This document shows, piece by piece, positions 8,394-14,946 of a DNA stretch of 35,284 bases. The position numbers and the translations under genes were made by a program. How positions within the stretch are numbered: the stretch's first letter is position 1; each line of letters opens with the position of its first letter. Origin of the DNA: Arthrobacter sp. E3 (GTDB lineage: Bacteria; Actinomycetota; Actinomycetes; Actinomycetales; Micrococcaceae). The notes under the pieces are model-generated. The model saw only the letters and a list, made by a program, of their open reading frames with translations, was not told the DNA's origin and did no database searches. The stretch is taken from positions 1-35,284 of the forward strand of contig NZ_JAFMPX010000037.1 in NCBI RefSeq assembly GCF_017353415.1, given 5' to 3'.

Positions 8394-9367
8394 GCACAAC
8401 ACCCGCCAACAATGTGGTTTTGACCGTCACCCCCAACCCGGCTGTTGACGTCACGTACACCGTGGACGGCATCAATCTGGGCTCATCCCACCGGGTTCCC
8501 ACCCCCTTGTACCGCGCTGGCGGAAAGGGTCTGAACGTTTCCCGCGTGGCACACCAGCTCGGTCACCCAACCCTCGCCCTGGCAACGGCCGGCGGCCCGG
8601 CCGGTGAACAGCTGCGTGCGGACCTGGTGGCCTCCGGGATGCTGCACGACCTCGTTCCGGTCACGGCAGCCACGCGCCGCACCATCGCCTTGGTCGATAC
8701 CGCTGCGGACAACACCACCAGCATTTTCAACGAAGTGGGCCCCGCGCTCACCGGCGCCGAATGGCAGGGGCTGGCAGCGGCCGTCGTCGATCACCTGGGC
8801 GGTGTGCAGACGTCCGACGGCGTGAGGCGCCCGGGTGTGCTGGTGGGCTCCGGCTCCCTCCCGGAGCAGGCGCCGGCGGATTTCTACCCGGCACTGGTTG
8901 CATTGGCGCACGGCGCCGGCGTCCCCGCCATCATCGACACCTCCGGCAGCGGCATCTTGGCCGCGGCCAAGGCCGGCGCCGATCTTCTCAAGCCCAACAA
9001 CCACGAGCTCATGGAAGCTGTTGGCGAGAAGGACCTTGTCCTGGCTGCGCGCAAGCTCATGGACCTGGGTGCCAAGCGTGTGCTGGTCAGCGTTGGCGAG
9101 GACGGCATGCTGGCCTTCAGCGCCGACGCACCCACCACTTACATTCAGGCTAAGCTGCCGGCACCGCTAAGCGGGAACCCCACGGGCGCCGGCGACGCGG
9201 CGGTGAGCGCGGCCGCCGTCGCACTTGCCAACGGTGTGGAAGACCTGCGTGAGATCCTGCGCAACGCCACGGCTTGGAGTGCCGCCGCCGTACTCATGCC
9301 AGGGGCCGGGGAAATTTCCCCGCGTTTCGCGGAACTGGCCGACCAACTCATCATCACAGACCACTAA
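8390..9367 (+). CDS. PfkB-family sugar-phosphate kinase (LacC/FruK type)
   Basis: A 325-aa ribokinase-superfamily enzyme of the 1-phosphofructokinase/tagatose-6-phosphate kinase group. N-terminal TPNPAVDVTY and the glycine-rich RAGGKGLNVSRVAHQLG sugar-binding element are typical, as is the C-terminal anion-hole motif NPTGAGDAAVSA, in which D269 is the expected catalytic base. In this operon the likely reaction is tagatose-6-phosphate to tagatose-1,6-bisphosphate with ATP, between the SIS protein and the class II aldolase. Fructose-1-phosphate kinase activity is the alternative and cannot be excluded. The start ATG overlaps the ROK kinase stop codon; the aldolase gene begins 10 nt after its stop. 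Confidence 0.85.
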   Translation: MSTTPANNVVLTVTPNPAVDVTYTVDGINLGSSHRVPTPLYRAGGKGLNVSRVAHQLGHPTLALATAGGPAGEQLRADLVASGMLHDLVPVTAATRRTIALVDTAADNTTSIFNEVGPALTGAEWQGLAAAVVDHLGGVQTSDGVRRPGVLVGSGSLPEQAPADFYPALVALAHGAGVPAIIDTSGSGILAAAKAGADLLKPNNHELMEAVGEKDLVLAARKLMDLGAKRVLVSVGEDGMLAFSADAPTTYIQAKLPAPLSGNPTGAGDAAVSAAAVALANGVEDLREILRNATAWSAAAVLMPGAGEISPRFAELADQLIITDH

Positions 9368-9377
9368 GGAACCCTTC

Positions 9378-10217
9378 ATGGCATTGACCAACACCCGCGA
9401 CATCATGGACCTGGCTGCCAAGGCCGGCATTGGCCAGGGCGCCTTCAACGTCATCCACTTGGAGACGCTCGAAGGCCTCATTGGCGGCGCCGAAGCGGCA
9501 GGGCGCCCAGTTATCCTGCAGATTTCAGAAAACTGCGCCAAGTATCACGGCGGACTGGAGCCGGTGGCTTTGGCTTCGCTGGCCGCAGCTCGCAAGGCAA
9601 GTGTGCCCGTGGCTGTGCACCTGGACCACGCCGAGGACGAGGACCTGGCCCGCGAGGCCGTGGACTTGGGTTTTGGCTCCATCATGTACGACGGCGCGCA
9701 CTTCGAGTACGAGCAAAACGTTGAAGTGACAGCCCGCGTTGCCGCCTATGCGCATGAGCGCGGCGTGTATGTGGAAGCTGAGTTGGGCAAGGTCGGCGGC
9801 AAGGACGGCGCGCATGCACCCGGCGTGCTGACCGATCCTGCCGAAGCGGCAGCATTTGTGGCGGCCACCGGTGTGGACGCCCTGGCCGTTGCGGTGGGTT
9901 CCTCACACGCCATGACCGAGCGCAGCGCGGCGTTGAACCTGGACCGCATCGCCGAGCTCAAGGCAGCCTTGGACGTGCCGTTGGTGCTGCACGGCTCCTC
10001 GGGTGTCTCGGATGAGAACATTGTGGCCGCCATTGCCGCGGGCATGACGAAGATCAATGTCTCCACCCACCTGAACGGCTTCTTTACCCGCGCCGTGCGC
10101 GAGTACCTGGATGAGAATCCCGCCGTCGTGGATTCGCGCAAGTACTTGGGAGCCGGCCGTGCCGCGCTGATCCCGGAAGTTGCACGGCTGCTTTCCTTGT
10201 TTGCCCACGCGGCCTAA
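9378..10217 (+). CDS. Class II ketose-bisphosphate aldolase (KbaY/GatY-like)
   Basis: A 279-aa zinc aldolase expected to split tagatose-1,6-bisphosphate (or fructose-1,6-bisphosphate) into dihydroxyacetone phosphate and glyceraldehyde-3-phosphate. The conserved HLDHAED segment supplies D83 (catalytic) and H84 (zinc ligand); E135 in VEAELG, H177 in GSSHAM and H205 in LHGSSG occupy the other class II metal-site positions; the phosphate-binding KINVST follows. Length fits the KbaY/GatY/short FbaA group. The ATG at 9378 is preceded by AAGGA at 9366-9370, with a 7-nt gap, and overrides a longer open frame starting inside the previous gene. It is the last catabolic enzyme of the operon before the regulator. 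Confidence 0.88.
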   Translation: MALTNTRDIMDLAAKAGIGQGAFNVIHLETLEGLIGGAEAAGRPVILQISENCAKYHGGLEPVALASLAAARKASVPVAVHLDHAEDEDLAREAVDLGFGSIMYDGAHFEYEQNVEVTARVAAYAHERGVYVEAELGKVGGKDGAHAPGVLTDPAEAAAFVAATGVDALAVAVGSSHAMTERSAALNLDRIAELKAALDVPLVLHGSSGVSDENIVAAIAAGMTKINVSTHLNGFFTRAVREYLDENPAVVDSRKYLGAGRAALIPEVARLLSLFAHAA

Positions 10218-10266
10218 CGGCACGCACCACACACGATGGCCAGCACGGCCGCCCCGGGAGAATCAC

Positions 10267-11067
10267 ATGAACAGAACTGAGCGCCTCACCGCCATCCTGG
10301 ACCTTTTGGCCGCTGATGGGCAGGTGGAAGTCGACGAAATTGTGGAGAAGTTGGGAGTTTCACCGGCCACCGCTCGCCGGGACCTGGACTCCCTGGCCAA
10401 CGAGCGGCTGCTGACGCGCACCCGTGGCGGTGCCACCAGCGGATCTGTTTCCTACGACCTTCCAGGGCGGTACAACCGGGACGACCACGCTGCCCAAAAG
10501 CAGCAAATTGCCCATGCGGCCAGTGCCTTGATCCCGAAGGGCGCCGTGATCGGGTTGTGTGGCGGCACCACCAGCACGGCGCTGGCGCAGGTGCTCTCCA
10601 CCCGTGAAGACCTGATGGTGCATTCCAACCGTCCCACGTTGACGGTTGTCACGAATGCCATCAACATTGCGGCTCAGCTGGCCATCAGGCCGAACTTCAA
10701 GATCATGGTCACCGGCGGCATCGTGAACCCGCGATCCTACGAGTTGGTGGGACCCTATGCGGACAGCATCCTGCAAAGGGTGGCACTGGACTTCGCCTTC
10801 ATCGGCGTCAACGGCATAGAGCCCGGCGCCGCACCCACCACGAATGACGAGGCTGAGGCGTCGGTGAATTCACGCATGGCGCGGCGCGCCTCGGAGGCAT
10901 ACATCCTGGCCGACGCCTCCAAGATTGGCAAGCGTGCCTTCGCCACCATGGAGGAGGACACGTTCCAGAATCTGATCACGGACTCAGGGGTCACCGAAGA
11001 GCAGCTCGCCGCGTTCCGTGAAGCCGGCACCAACGTGGTGGTGGCTCCTGCCCCTGACGTGGTCTGA
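10267..11067 (+). CDS. DeoR-family transcriptional repressor
   Basis: A 266-aa cytoplasmic regulator. Residues 1-60 form the DeoR winged helix-turn-helix (MNRTERLTAILDLL start, recognition region around SPATARRDLDSL), and the rest is the DeoR sensor domain related to sugar-phosphate isomerases, with GLCGGTTSTALAQ and VMVTGG-like loops (here MVTGGIVNPRSYELVG). It lies 49 nt after the aldolase gene, on the same strand, with GGGAG at 10256-10260. By position it probably controls the preceding sugar-phosphate genes and senses a phosphorylated intermediate, as AgaR/GatR/LacR-type proteins do. The ligand is inferred, not visible. Confidence 0.88.
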   Translation: MNRTERLTAILDLLAADGQVEVDEIVEKLGVSPATARRDLDSLANERLLTRTRGGATSGSVSYDLPGRYNRDDHAAQKQQIAHAASALIPKGAVIGLCGGTTSTALAQVLSTREDLMVHSNRPTLTVVTNAINIAAQLAIRPNFKIMVTGGIVNPRSYELVGPYADSILQRVALDFAFIGVNGIEPGAAPTTNDEAEASVNSRMARRASEAYILADASKIGKRAFATMEEDTFQNLITDSGVTEEQLAAFREAGTNVVVAPAPDVV

Positions 11068-11105
11068 GCGGGGCCTTATTTCAGGCGGACCGTCGGCTAA
11101 GTCTC

Positions 11106-11953
11106 CTACTGCGTTTTCTTGGCTGCGGATTTGCGCTTGGGATGTTTTGCGTGCTGAAGTTCGACGTCGGCTGCATGGTCTGGTGCGAACGTGATCTCAT
11201 CCAGTGGCGGGCGTTCGTAGCCGCCCGATGGTGGACGTTGGGGGATGACGACCACTTCCCGATTCATTTGTTCGAACGGCACTTGGGTGAGCAGATGGGC
11301 GATCATGTTGATGCGTGCACGCCGTTTGTCGTCCCCGTCGACGCCCACCCAGGGAGCCTCGGGAATGTCGGTATGCACCAGCATGGTGTCCTTCGCCCGT
11401 GAATAGTCCTCCCATTTCGTGATGGAGAGCATGTCATTGGGGCTGAGCTTCCAGCGCCGCATCGGATCCTCGCCACGGGAGCGGAAACGGTTCTCCTGCT
11501 CGACGTCGGAAACGCTGAACCAGTATTTCAACAAGATGATGCCGTCTTCGACCAGCATCCGCTCGAAAATCGGCGTCTGGTGGAGGAAGCGGTGGTACTC
11601 GGCATTCGTGCAGTACCCCATGACCTTCTCGACGCCGGCCCGGTTGTACCAGGAGCGGTCCATCATCACGATCTCCCCGGCCGCCGGCAGGTGTGAGACA
11701 TACCGCTGGAAGTACCACCGCGTCTTGTCCCGCTCGCTGGGTGTGGGCAGGGCGACGATTCGTGCAACGCGGGCGTGTTGAGGTACTCGGTGACCCGCTT
11801 GATGGCGGAGCCCTTGCCTGCGCCGTCCCTTCCCTCGAAGATCACCACGACGCGCGCTCCGGTCGACTGCACCCATGCCTGCATCTCCACGAGCTGTGCC
11901 TGCAGCCGTTTCAATTCGGTCTCGTAGAGTTTCTTGTTCATGCGAGCACCCAT
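11106..11953 (-). pseudogene. ppk2: PPK2-family polyphosphate kinase, frameshifted
   Basis: Two reading frames together give a complete PPK2 (about 282 aa), which transfers phosphate between polyphosphate and nucleotides. The first frame begins at ATG 11953 (AAGGA upstream) with MGARMNKKLYETELKRLQ and the Walker A loop FEGRDGAGKG, and runs to EYLNTP. The second frame resumes at RVARIVALPTPSERDKT and carries Walker B-like MMDRSWYNRAG, the lid RSRGEDPMRRWKLSPND and the Lys-rich C-terminus. They join near 11771-11773, where the minus strand reads CACGCCCGCG; adding one C would restore the standard family sequence there. Otherwise both halves are intact, so the break is either very recent or a sequencing error in a C-run. 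It converges with the DeoR gene. Confidence 0.85.
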
Positions 11954-12101
11954 GGCAGTTCCTTTTTCTGGCGATAGTCGAAAGCTGTTCGTACAGCATC
12001 TCATTGAGCGGTGCTGGCAAACAGATCTGAGGGCCCTACTCACAAATTCGAACTGCGGTGGCTGGCTGGTTCTGCCCTCCCAAGTCTATAACCAATGACT
12101 G

Positions 12102-12157
12102 TTGACAGTTGAGTTCGATGGCGTCATTCTAAAGCTAATAGTTTTTAATGTTAGAAT
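12102..12157 (+). promoter_or_regulatory. Candidate promoter with inverted repeat
   Basis: A consensus -35 TTGACA at 12102-12107 is followed 17 nt later by CATTCT at 12125-12130 as a weak -10. ATTCTAA (12126-12132) and TTAGAAT (12151-12157) form a perfect 7-bp inverted repeat that starts on the putative -10, a good place for an operator. It would drive the secreted-protein gene starting at 12209. Confidence 0.35.
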
Positions 12158-12208
12158 CGGCCCGCCACCTTGTTCCACCTCCACTGCTGACCCGATGGAA
12201 GGAATATC

Positions 12209-13603
12209 ATGTCTAATTCTTTGTTTGCAAGCACACCCACACGTGGTGAACCGCCGGATGCGTCGCGGCACCGCCCCCAGTGGAGGCGCTTGGGCCTTCT
12301 GCTTGCACTGGCCTCCGCGCTGGCCCTCGCCATTGCCGTGATGGCTGCACCGCAACCGGCCCAGGCAGTGACATCCATCGATGGGCAATGGACCGTCTCG
12401 CATGGTGGAACCGGTCAACTGACGCTCAACAGCAACGGCACCTACACTTCAAGCTGTCAGGTGTATCCCGACTACGCCGACGCTTGGTGTCCGGCCGCCT
12501 CGGGTACCTTCCAGTACAGCACAGCGGGAACTGCCGGCGTGACTTTCAACGGCGCCGACGGCACCACCACCTCGTACCGGGTCAGCGGTCTCGTCTCCAG
12601 CCCGGACACCATCACGTCCGTCTTCGGCAGCACAACCTCCTCCGCCTTGGTGATGACGAAGGGCCCCAATTTTGTCTGTACGGACTGGGGGACCAACGGC
12701 TACATGATGAAGGGTAGCCCGCTGGTTTACCTGGATTCCACCGGTACTATCCTTTATGCCACCGGCTCACACCAGCTCATAGGTCCTGCAACCGCCGACA
12801 CCCAGGTCTCACTGGCCGAGACCGCGCCAAACTACTTCCAAGTCGGCTCTTGCGCCAATTTTGCGCCGGTCATCCACATCGACAGCTTGCGTGACACCAG
12901 CGTCACTTCCTCCCCGGGAATGTGGGCCCCGAAAGTAACCGTCGTGCTGAAGGATGCGACGGGAGCGTTCGTCTCCGGCGCAAAGGTAACCGGTCAGTTC
13001 CCCGATGCGGACATCGTGAACCGACTGACCAGTTGTGTTACCGCAGCAGATGGCACATGCGCGCTTGGCAACTTCGAGCTCGCCAATTCCATGACGAGCA
13101 CCTCATTCACGGCCTATCTAGTCGAGAAAACCGGGTCAGTCTGGGATCAAAGCCAAGCGACTCTCACGCTCAACTACCCGACCATAACCACGCCGACCCC
13201 CACTCCAACTCCCACGCCAACACCCACGCCGACACCCACGCCGACACCCACGCCAACTCCAGTGGTGATTCATGTCGGGGATCTGGATAATTCCACCACG
13301 GCCGCTTCATCTATCAGAAAGTGGCAACCTAAGGTGACCGCCACCGTTGTGAACTCGGCTGGGGCCGCAGTGGCTGGTGCAGCCGTCAGCGGAACATTCA
13401 CCAACCACAAGGGAACGCTGATCTGCACCACCGCAGCCAACGGCACGTGCACACTGGGAAACTTCTCCCTCACTCGTTCCACTACCAAAACGGTGTTCAC
13501 GGTAACCAACGTTGTCAAGGCTTCGTCAACGTACGCGCCGAAGGCCAACAGCGACCCTGATGGTGACAGCAACGGAACGACCATCACCATCGCGCGCCCA
13601 TAA
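12209..13603 (+). CDS. Secreted protein with two Ig-like modules and a Thr-Pro linker
   Basis: A 464-aa protein of unknown function, predicted to be exported. The start at 12209 follows GGAAGGAAT. A long N-region with arginines precedes a hydrophobic core (GLLLALASALALAIAV) and a likely cleavage after QAVA-like PAQA. A ~130-residue N-terminal domain, including an SIDGQWTVSHGGTG start and paired cysteines, resembles no family I can name. Two related modules of about 85 residues follow (near 220-300 and 350-440), each with WxPKVT, a GAxVxG turn and a C..AADGTC.LGNF-type element. They are separated by a run of alternating Thr and Pro residues. This is Ig-like/carboxypeptidase-regulatory-like architecture, suggesting a surface or extracellular adhesion or substrate-binding role; that role is inference. 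There is no wall-anchor or TM segment at the C-terminus. Confidence 0.78.
   Translation: MSNSLFASTPTRGEPPDASRHRPQWRRLGLLLALASALALAIAVMAAPQPAQAVTSIDGQWTVSHGGTGQLTLNSNGTYTSSCQVYPDYADAWCPAASGTFQYSTAGTAGVTFNGADGTTTSYRVSGLVSSPDTITSVFGSTTSSALVMTKGPNFVCTDWGTNGYMMKGSPLVYLDSTGTILYATGSHQLIGPATADTQVSLAETAPNYFQVGSCANFAPVIHIDSLRDTSVTSSPGMWAPKVTVVLKDATGAFVSGAKVTGQFPDADIVNRLTSCVTAADGTCALGNFELANSMTSTSFTAYLVEKTGSVWDQSQATLTLNYPTITTPTPTPTPTPTPTPTPTPTPTPTPVVIHVGDLDNSTTAASSIRKWQPKVTATVVNSAGAAVAGAAVSGTFTNHKGTLICTTAANGTCTLGNFSLTRSTTKTVFTVTNVVKASSTYAPKANSDPDGDSNGTTITIARP
13187..13260 (+). repeat. Thr-Pro-encoding tandem repeat
   Basis: An alternating ACN-CCN tract encodes the Thr-Pro linker between the two modules. 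Units of 12 nt of the type ACGCCGACACCC recur with few changes, so the tract can expand or contract by slippage without shifting the frame when whole 6-nt units are involved. Confidence 0.85.
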
Positions 13604-13636
13604 AAGGGGGTCCCTGCCCGAGGATGGAAAACCCTG

Positions 13637-13685
13637 AAATCTCGACCGGCCTGGTAAATGCACCAGACCGGCCGAGATTTTTTGA
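13637..13685. terminator. Strong terminator hairpin with T-run
   Basis: Positions 13637-13655 pair with 13662-13680 (19 positions, two mismatches) around the 6-nt loop AAATGC, and six Ts close the 3' arm and continue into 13683. It ends the secreted-protein transcript and could also serve the small minus-strand gene that ends at 13721. Confidence 0.85.
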
Positions 13686-13720
13686 CCTGCATTTGGGTTC
13701 GCCAACGCCGACCGCGGTGG

Positions 13721-13978
13721 CTACCCCTTTTGCCCCTTCGTTACAACGAAAGTCGGCCCGGCTACGACGCTGGTGTTTTCAACAAGTTGTGCAGTCCCGC
13801 TGACCGCTGCAGACAGCCCGGCCGGAACAGGTGTCTGGGAATACGGAGGAGCGAGCAGCAGGACTGCGGCCAAGGCGGTTGCAGCGAGCAAACCACCCGC
13901 ACGAGTGAGTGCATGAGTCCGGGGCTGCCCCACTGTGCGTGCTGGGATGTGGGTGGTCGCTGAGAGTGCGTACAACAT
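13721..13978 (-). CDS. Small predicted secreted or membrane protein, unknown
   Basis: An 85-aa open frame that I do not recognise. Support for a real gene is an excellent ribosome-binding site (AAGGA at 13989-13985, 6 nt from the ATG), a hydrophobic helix at about residues 28-42 (GGLLAATALAAVLLLAPP) preceded by basic residues, and a strong terminator just downstream. The rest is Ala/Val/Thr-rich and ends in KGQKG. It could be a short exported peptide or a single-pass membrane protein. A slightly longer in-frame start at 14023 exists but lacks a comparable ribosome-binding site. Overlap with random GC-rich open frame remains possible. Confidence 0.5.
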   Translation of the reverse strand: MLYALSATTHIPARTVGQPRTHALTRAGGLLAATALAAVLLLAPPYSQTPVPAGLSAAVSGTAQLVENTSVVAGPTFVVTKGQKG

Positions 13979-14012
13979 GACATGTCCTTCATCGAAGTGG
14001 AAGCAACTGGAT

Positions 14013-14059
14013 GCAAGGATCAATAAACTCTAAAAACTATGATCCTTCTTTTTAGGATC
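14013..14059. repeat. Cluster of GATCCT/AGGATC half-sites
   Basis: AAGGATC (14013-14019), GATCCTT (14041-14047) and AGGATC (14054-14059) form overlapping inverted pairs immediately upstream of the small minus-strand gene. This may be an operator or an alternative hairpin; nothing else is visible in the gene-free stretch 13979-14190. Confidence 0.3.
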
Positions 14060-14190
14060 GTCCTGGTTCGGATACTTGTCAAGACCTCGCGGCGGACACT
14101 AGGCGGTCGGCGAGTTGAAGGTGGTTTGGTGGCCTGCTTGGCGCTTCCGTTCCACGGACAACACCCAGAGGGTCAACGAAACAATCATGC

Positions 14191-14793
14191 CTATTCTTTT
14201 GCAGGAGCTGCCCGGTCTGCCGTGGAGATGCCGTCGATCAGGGTGCGGAAGATCAGCTCGGCGACGTCCATGTCGGACTGTTTTGTGGCCGGGGCATCCC
14301 GAACGGCCGCCATAAGGAGGGACTTTAAAGCAGTGAGGATCCACTCGGGGGAAAGGTCTGTGCGGATGTCACCCTCGGCCTGGCCTCGCCTGACAACCTC
14401 AATTATGGGCGAGAGGATCTGCTCGCGCCGGGTGAGGAATGGTGCGTTGTGTTCGGGGGCCCTTATGAGAATGATACGAAAGCGCATTCCGTGTTTGCTC
14501 AGTGCGGACACCACGCGCTTGAGGGCTTCGAGGGCATTTCCGTCTTCGAGCCGGCAGTCGGTCAGCGTCTGCCCTGCACGGGTGAGGGCTTCCGTTTGGA
14601 TTGCCTCGAGCAGCGTCTGACGGTTGCTGAAATGTCGATAGAGGGTAGCTCTTGTCAAGTTTGCGGCCTGAGCCACGTCCGCCATGGAGGATTCCGGGTT
14701 GCGGGAGAGCTCCTCGGCTGCAGCCGCAAGCAGGGCTCGACGATGGCGGTCCACATCAATGCGCGTAACTGCCACTGGGCTGGGGCTTTCCAT
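14191..14793 (-). CDS. TetR-family transcriptional regulator
   Basis: A 200-aa repressor with an N-terminal TetR helix-turn-helix (residues about 12-60: RRALLAAAAEELSRNP, then MADVAQAANLTRATLYRHFSNR) and an all-helical C-terminal ligand domain. The start at 14793 is chosen for the AAAGG a few bases upstream; 14805 and 14868 are in-frame alternatives with weaker sites. It is divergent from the FAD monooxygenase gene, with a palindrome at 14905-14920 in between, the normal arrangement for a TetR protein that represses the neighbouring oxygenase and is released by that enzyme's substrate. The ligand is unknown. Confidence 0.88.
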   Translation of the reverse strand: MESPSPVAVTRIDVDRHRRALLAAAAEELSRNPESSMADVAQAANLTRATLYRHFSNRQTLLEAIQTEALTRAGQTLTDCRLEDGNALEALKRVVSALSKHGMRFRIILIRAPEHNAPFLTRREQILSPIIEVVRRGQAEGDIRTDLSPEWILTALKSLLMAAVRDAPATKQSDMDVAELIFRTLIDGISTADRAAPAKE

Positions 14794-14904
14794 GGGGCCT
14801 TTCATGGGGTTGGTCCGAACTTGAGGATGTGTGTCCAGACTATCGGCGCCAGGGGCCAGCCCCCGCATTTGTCGTAGTCAATGTTAGTGACCGATTGAAA
14901 AACT

Positions 14905-14920
14905 GATACATCAATGTATC
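14905..14920. promoter_or_regulatory. TetR-type operator palindrome
   Basis: GATACAT and ATGTATC are perfect 7-bp inverted arms around the dinucleotide CA. The site lies between the divergent TetR and monooxygenase genes and overlaps the expected -35 zone of the latter, so binding would block it. Confidence 0.65.
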
Positions 14921-14930
14921 GTTTTGCTGA

Positions 14931-14946
14931 TAGGCTTTTTTGTATG
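14931..14946 (+). promoter_or_regulatory. Candidate leaderless start of the monooxygenase mRNA
   Basis: TAGGCT (14931-14936) is a possible -10 whose transcription start would fall at about 14943-14944, on the ATG itself. No Shine-Dalgarno sequence precedes that ATG. Leaderless mRNAs are frequent in Actinobacteria, so this reading explains the missing ribosome-binding site. Confidence 0.35.

Noticed and set aside
13187-13260. Repeat array considered as a CRISPR
   Set aside because: Units are 6-12 nt, contiguous and encode Thr-Pro in frame; there are no spacers.
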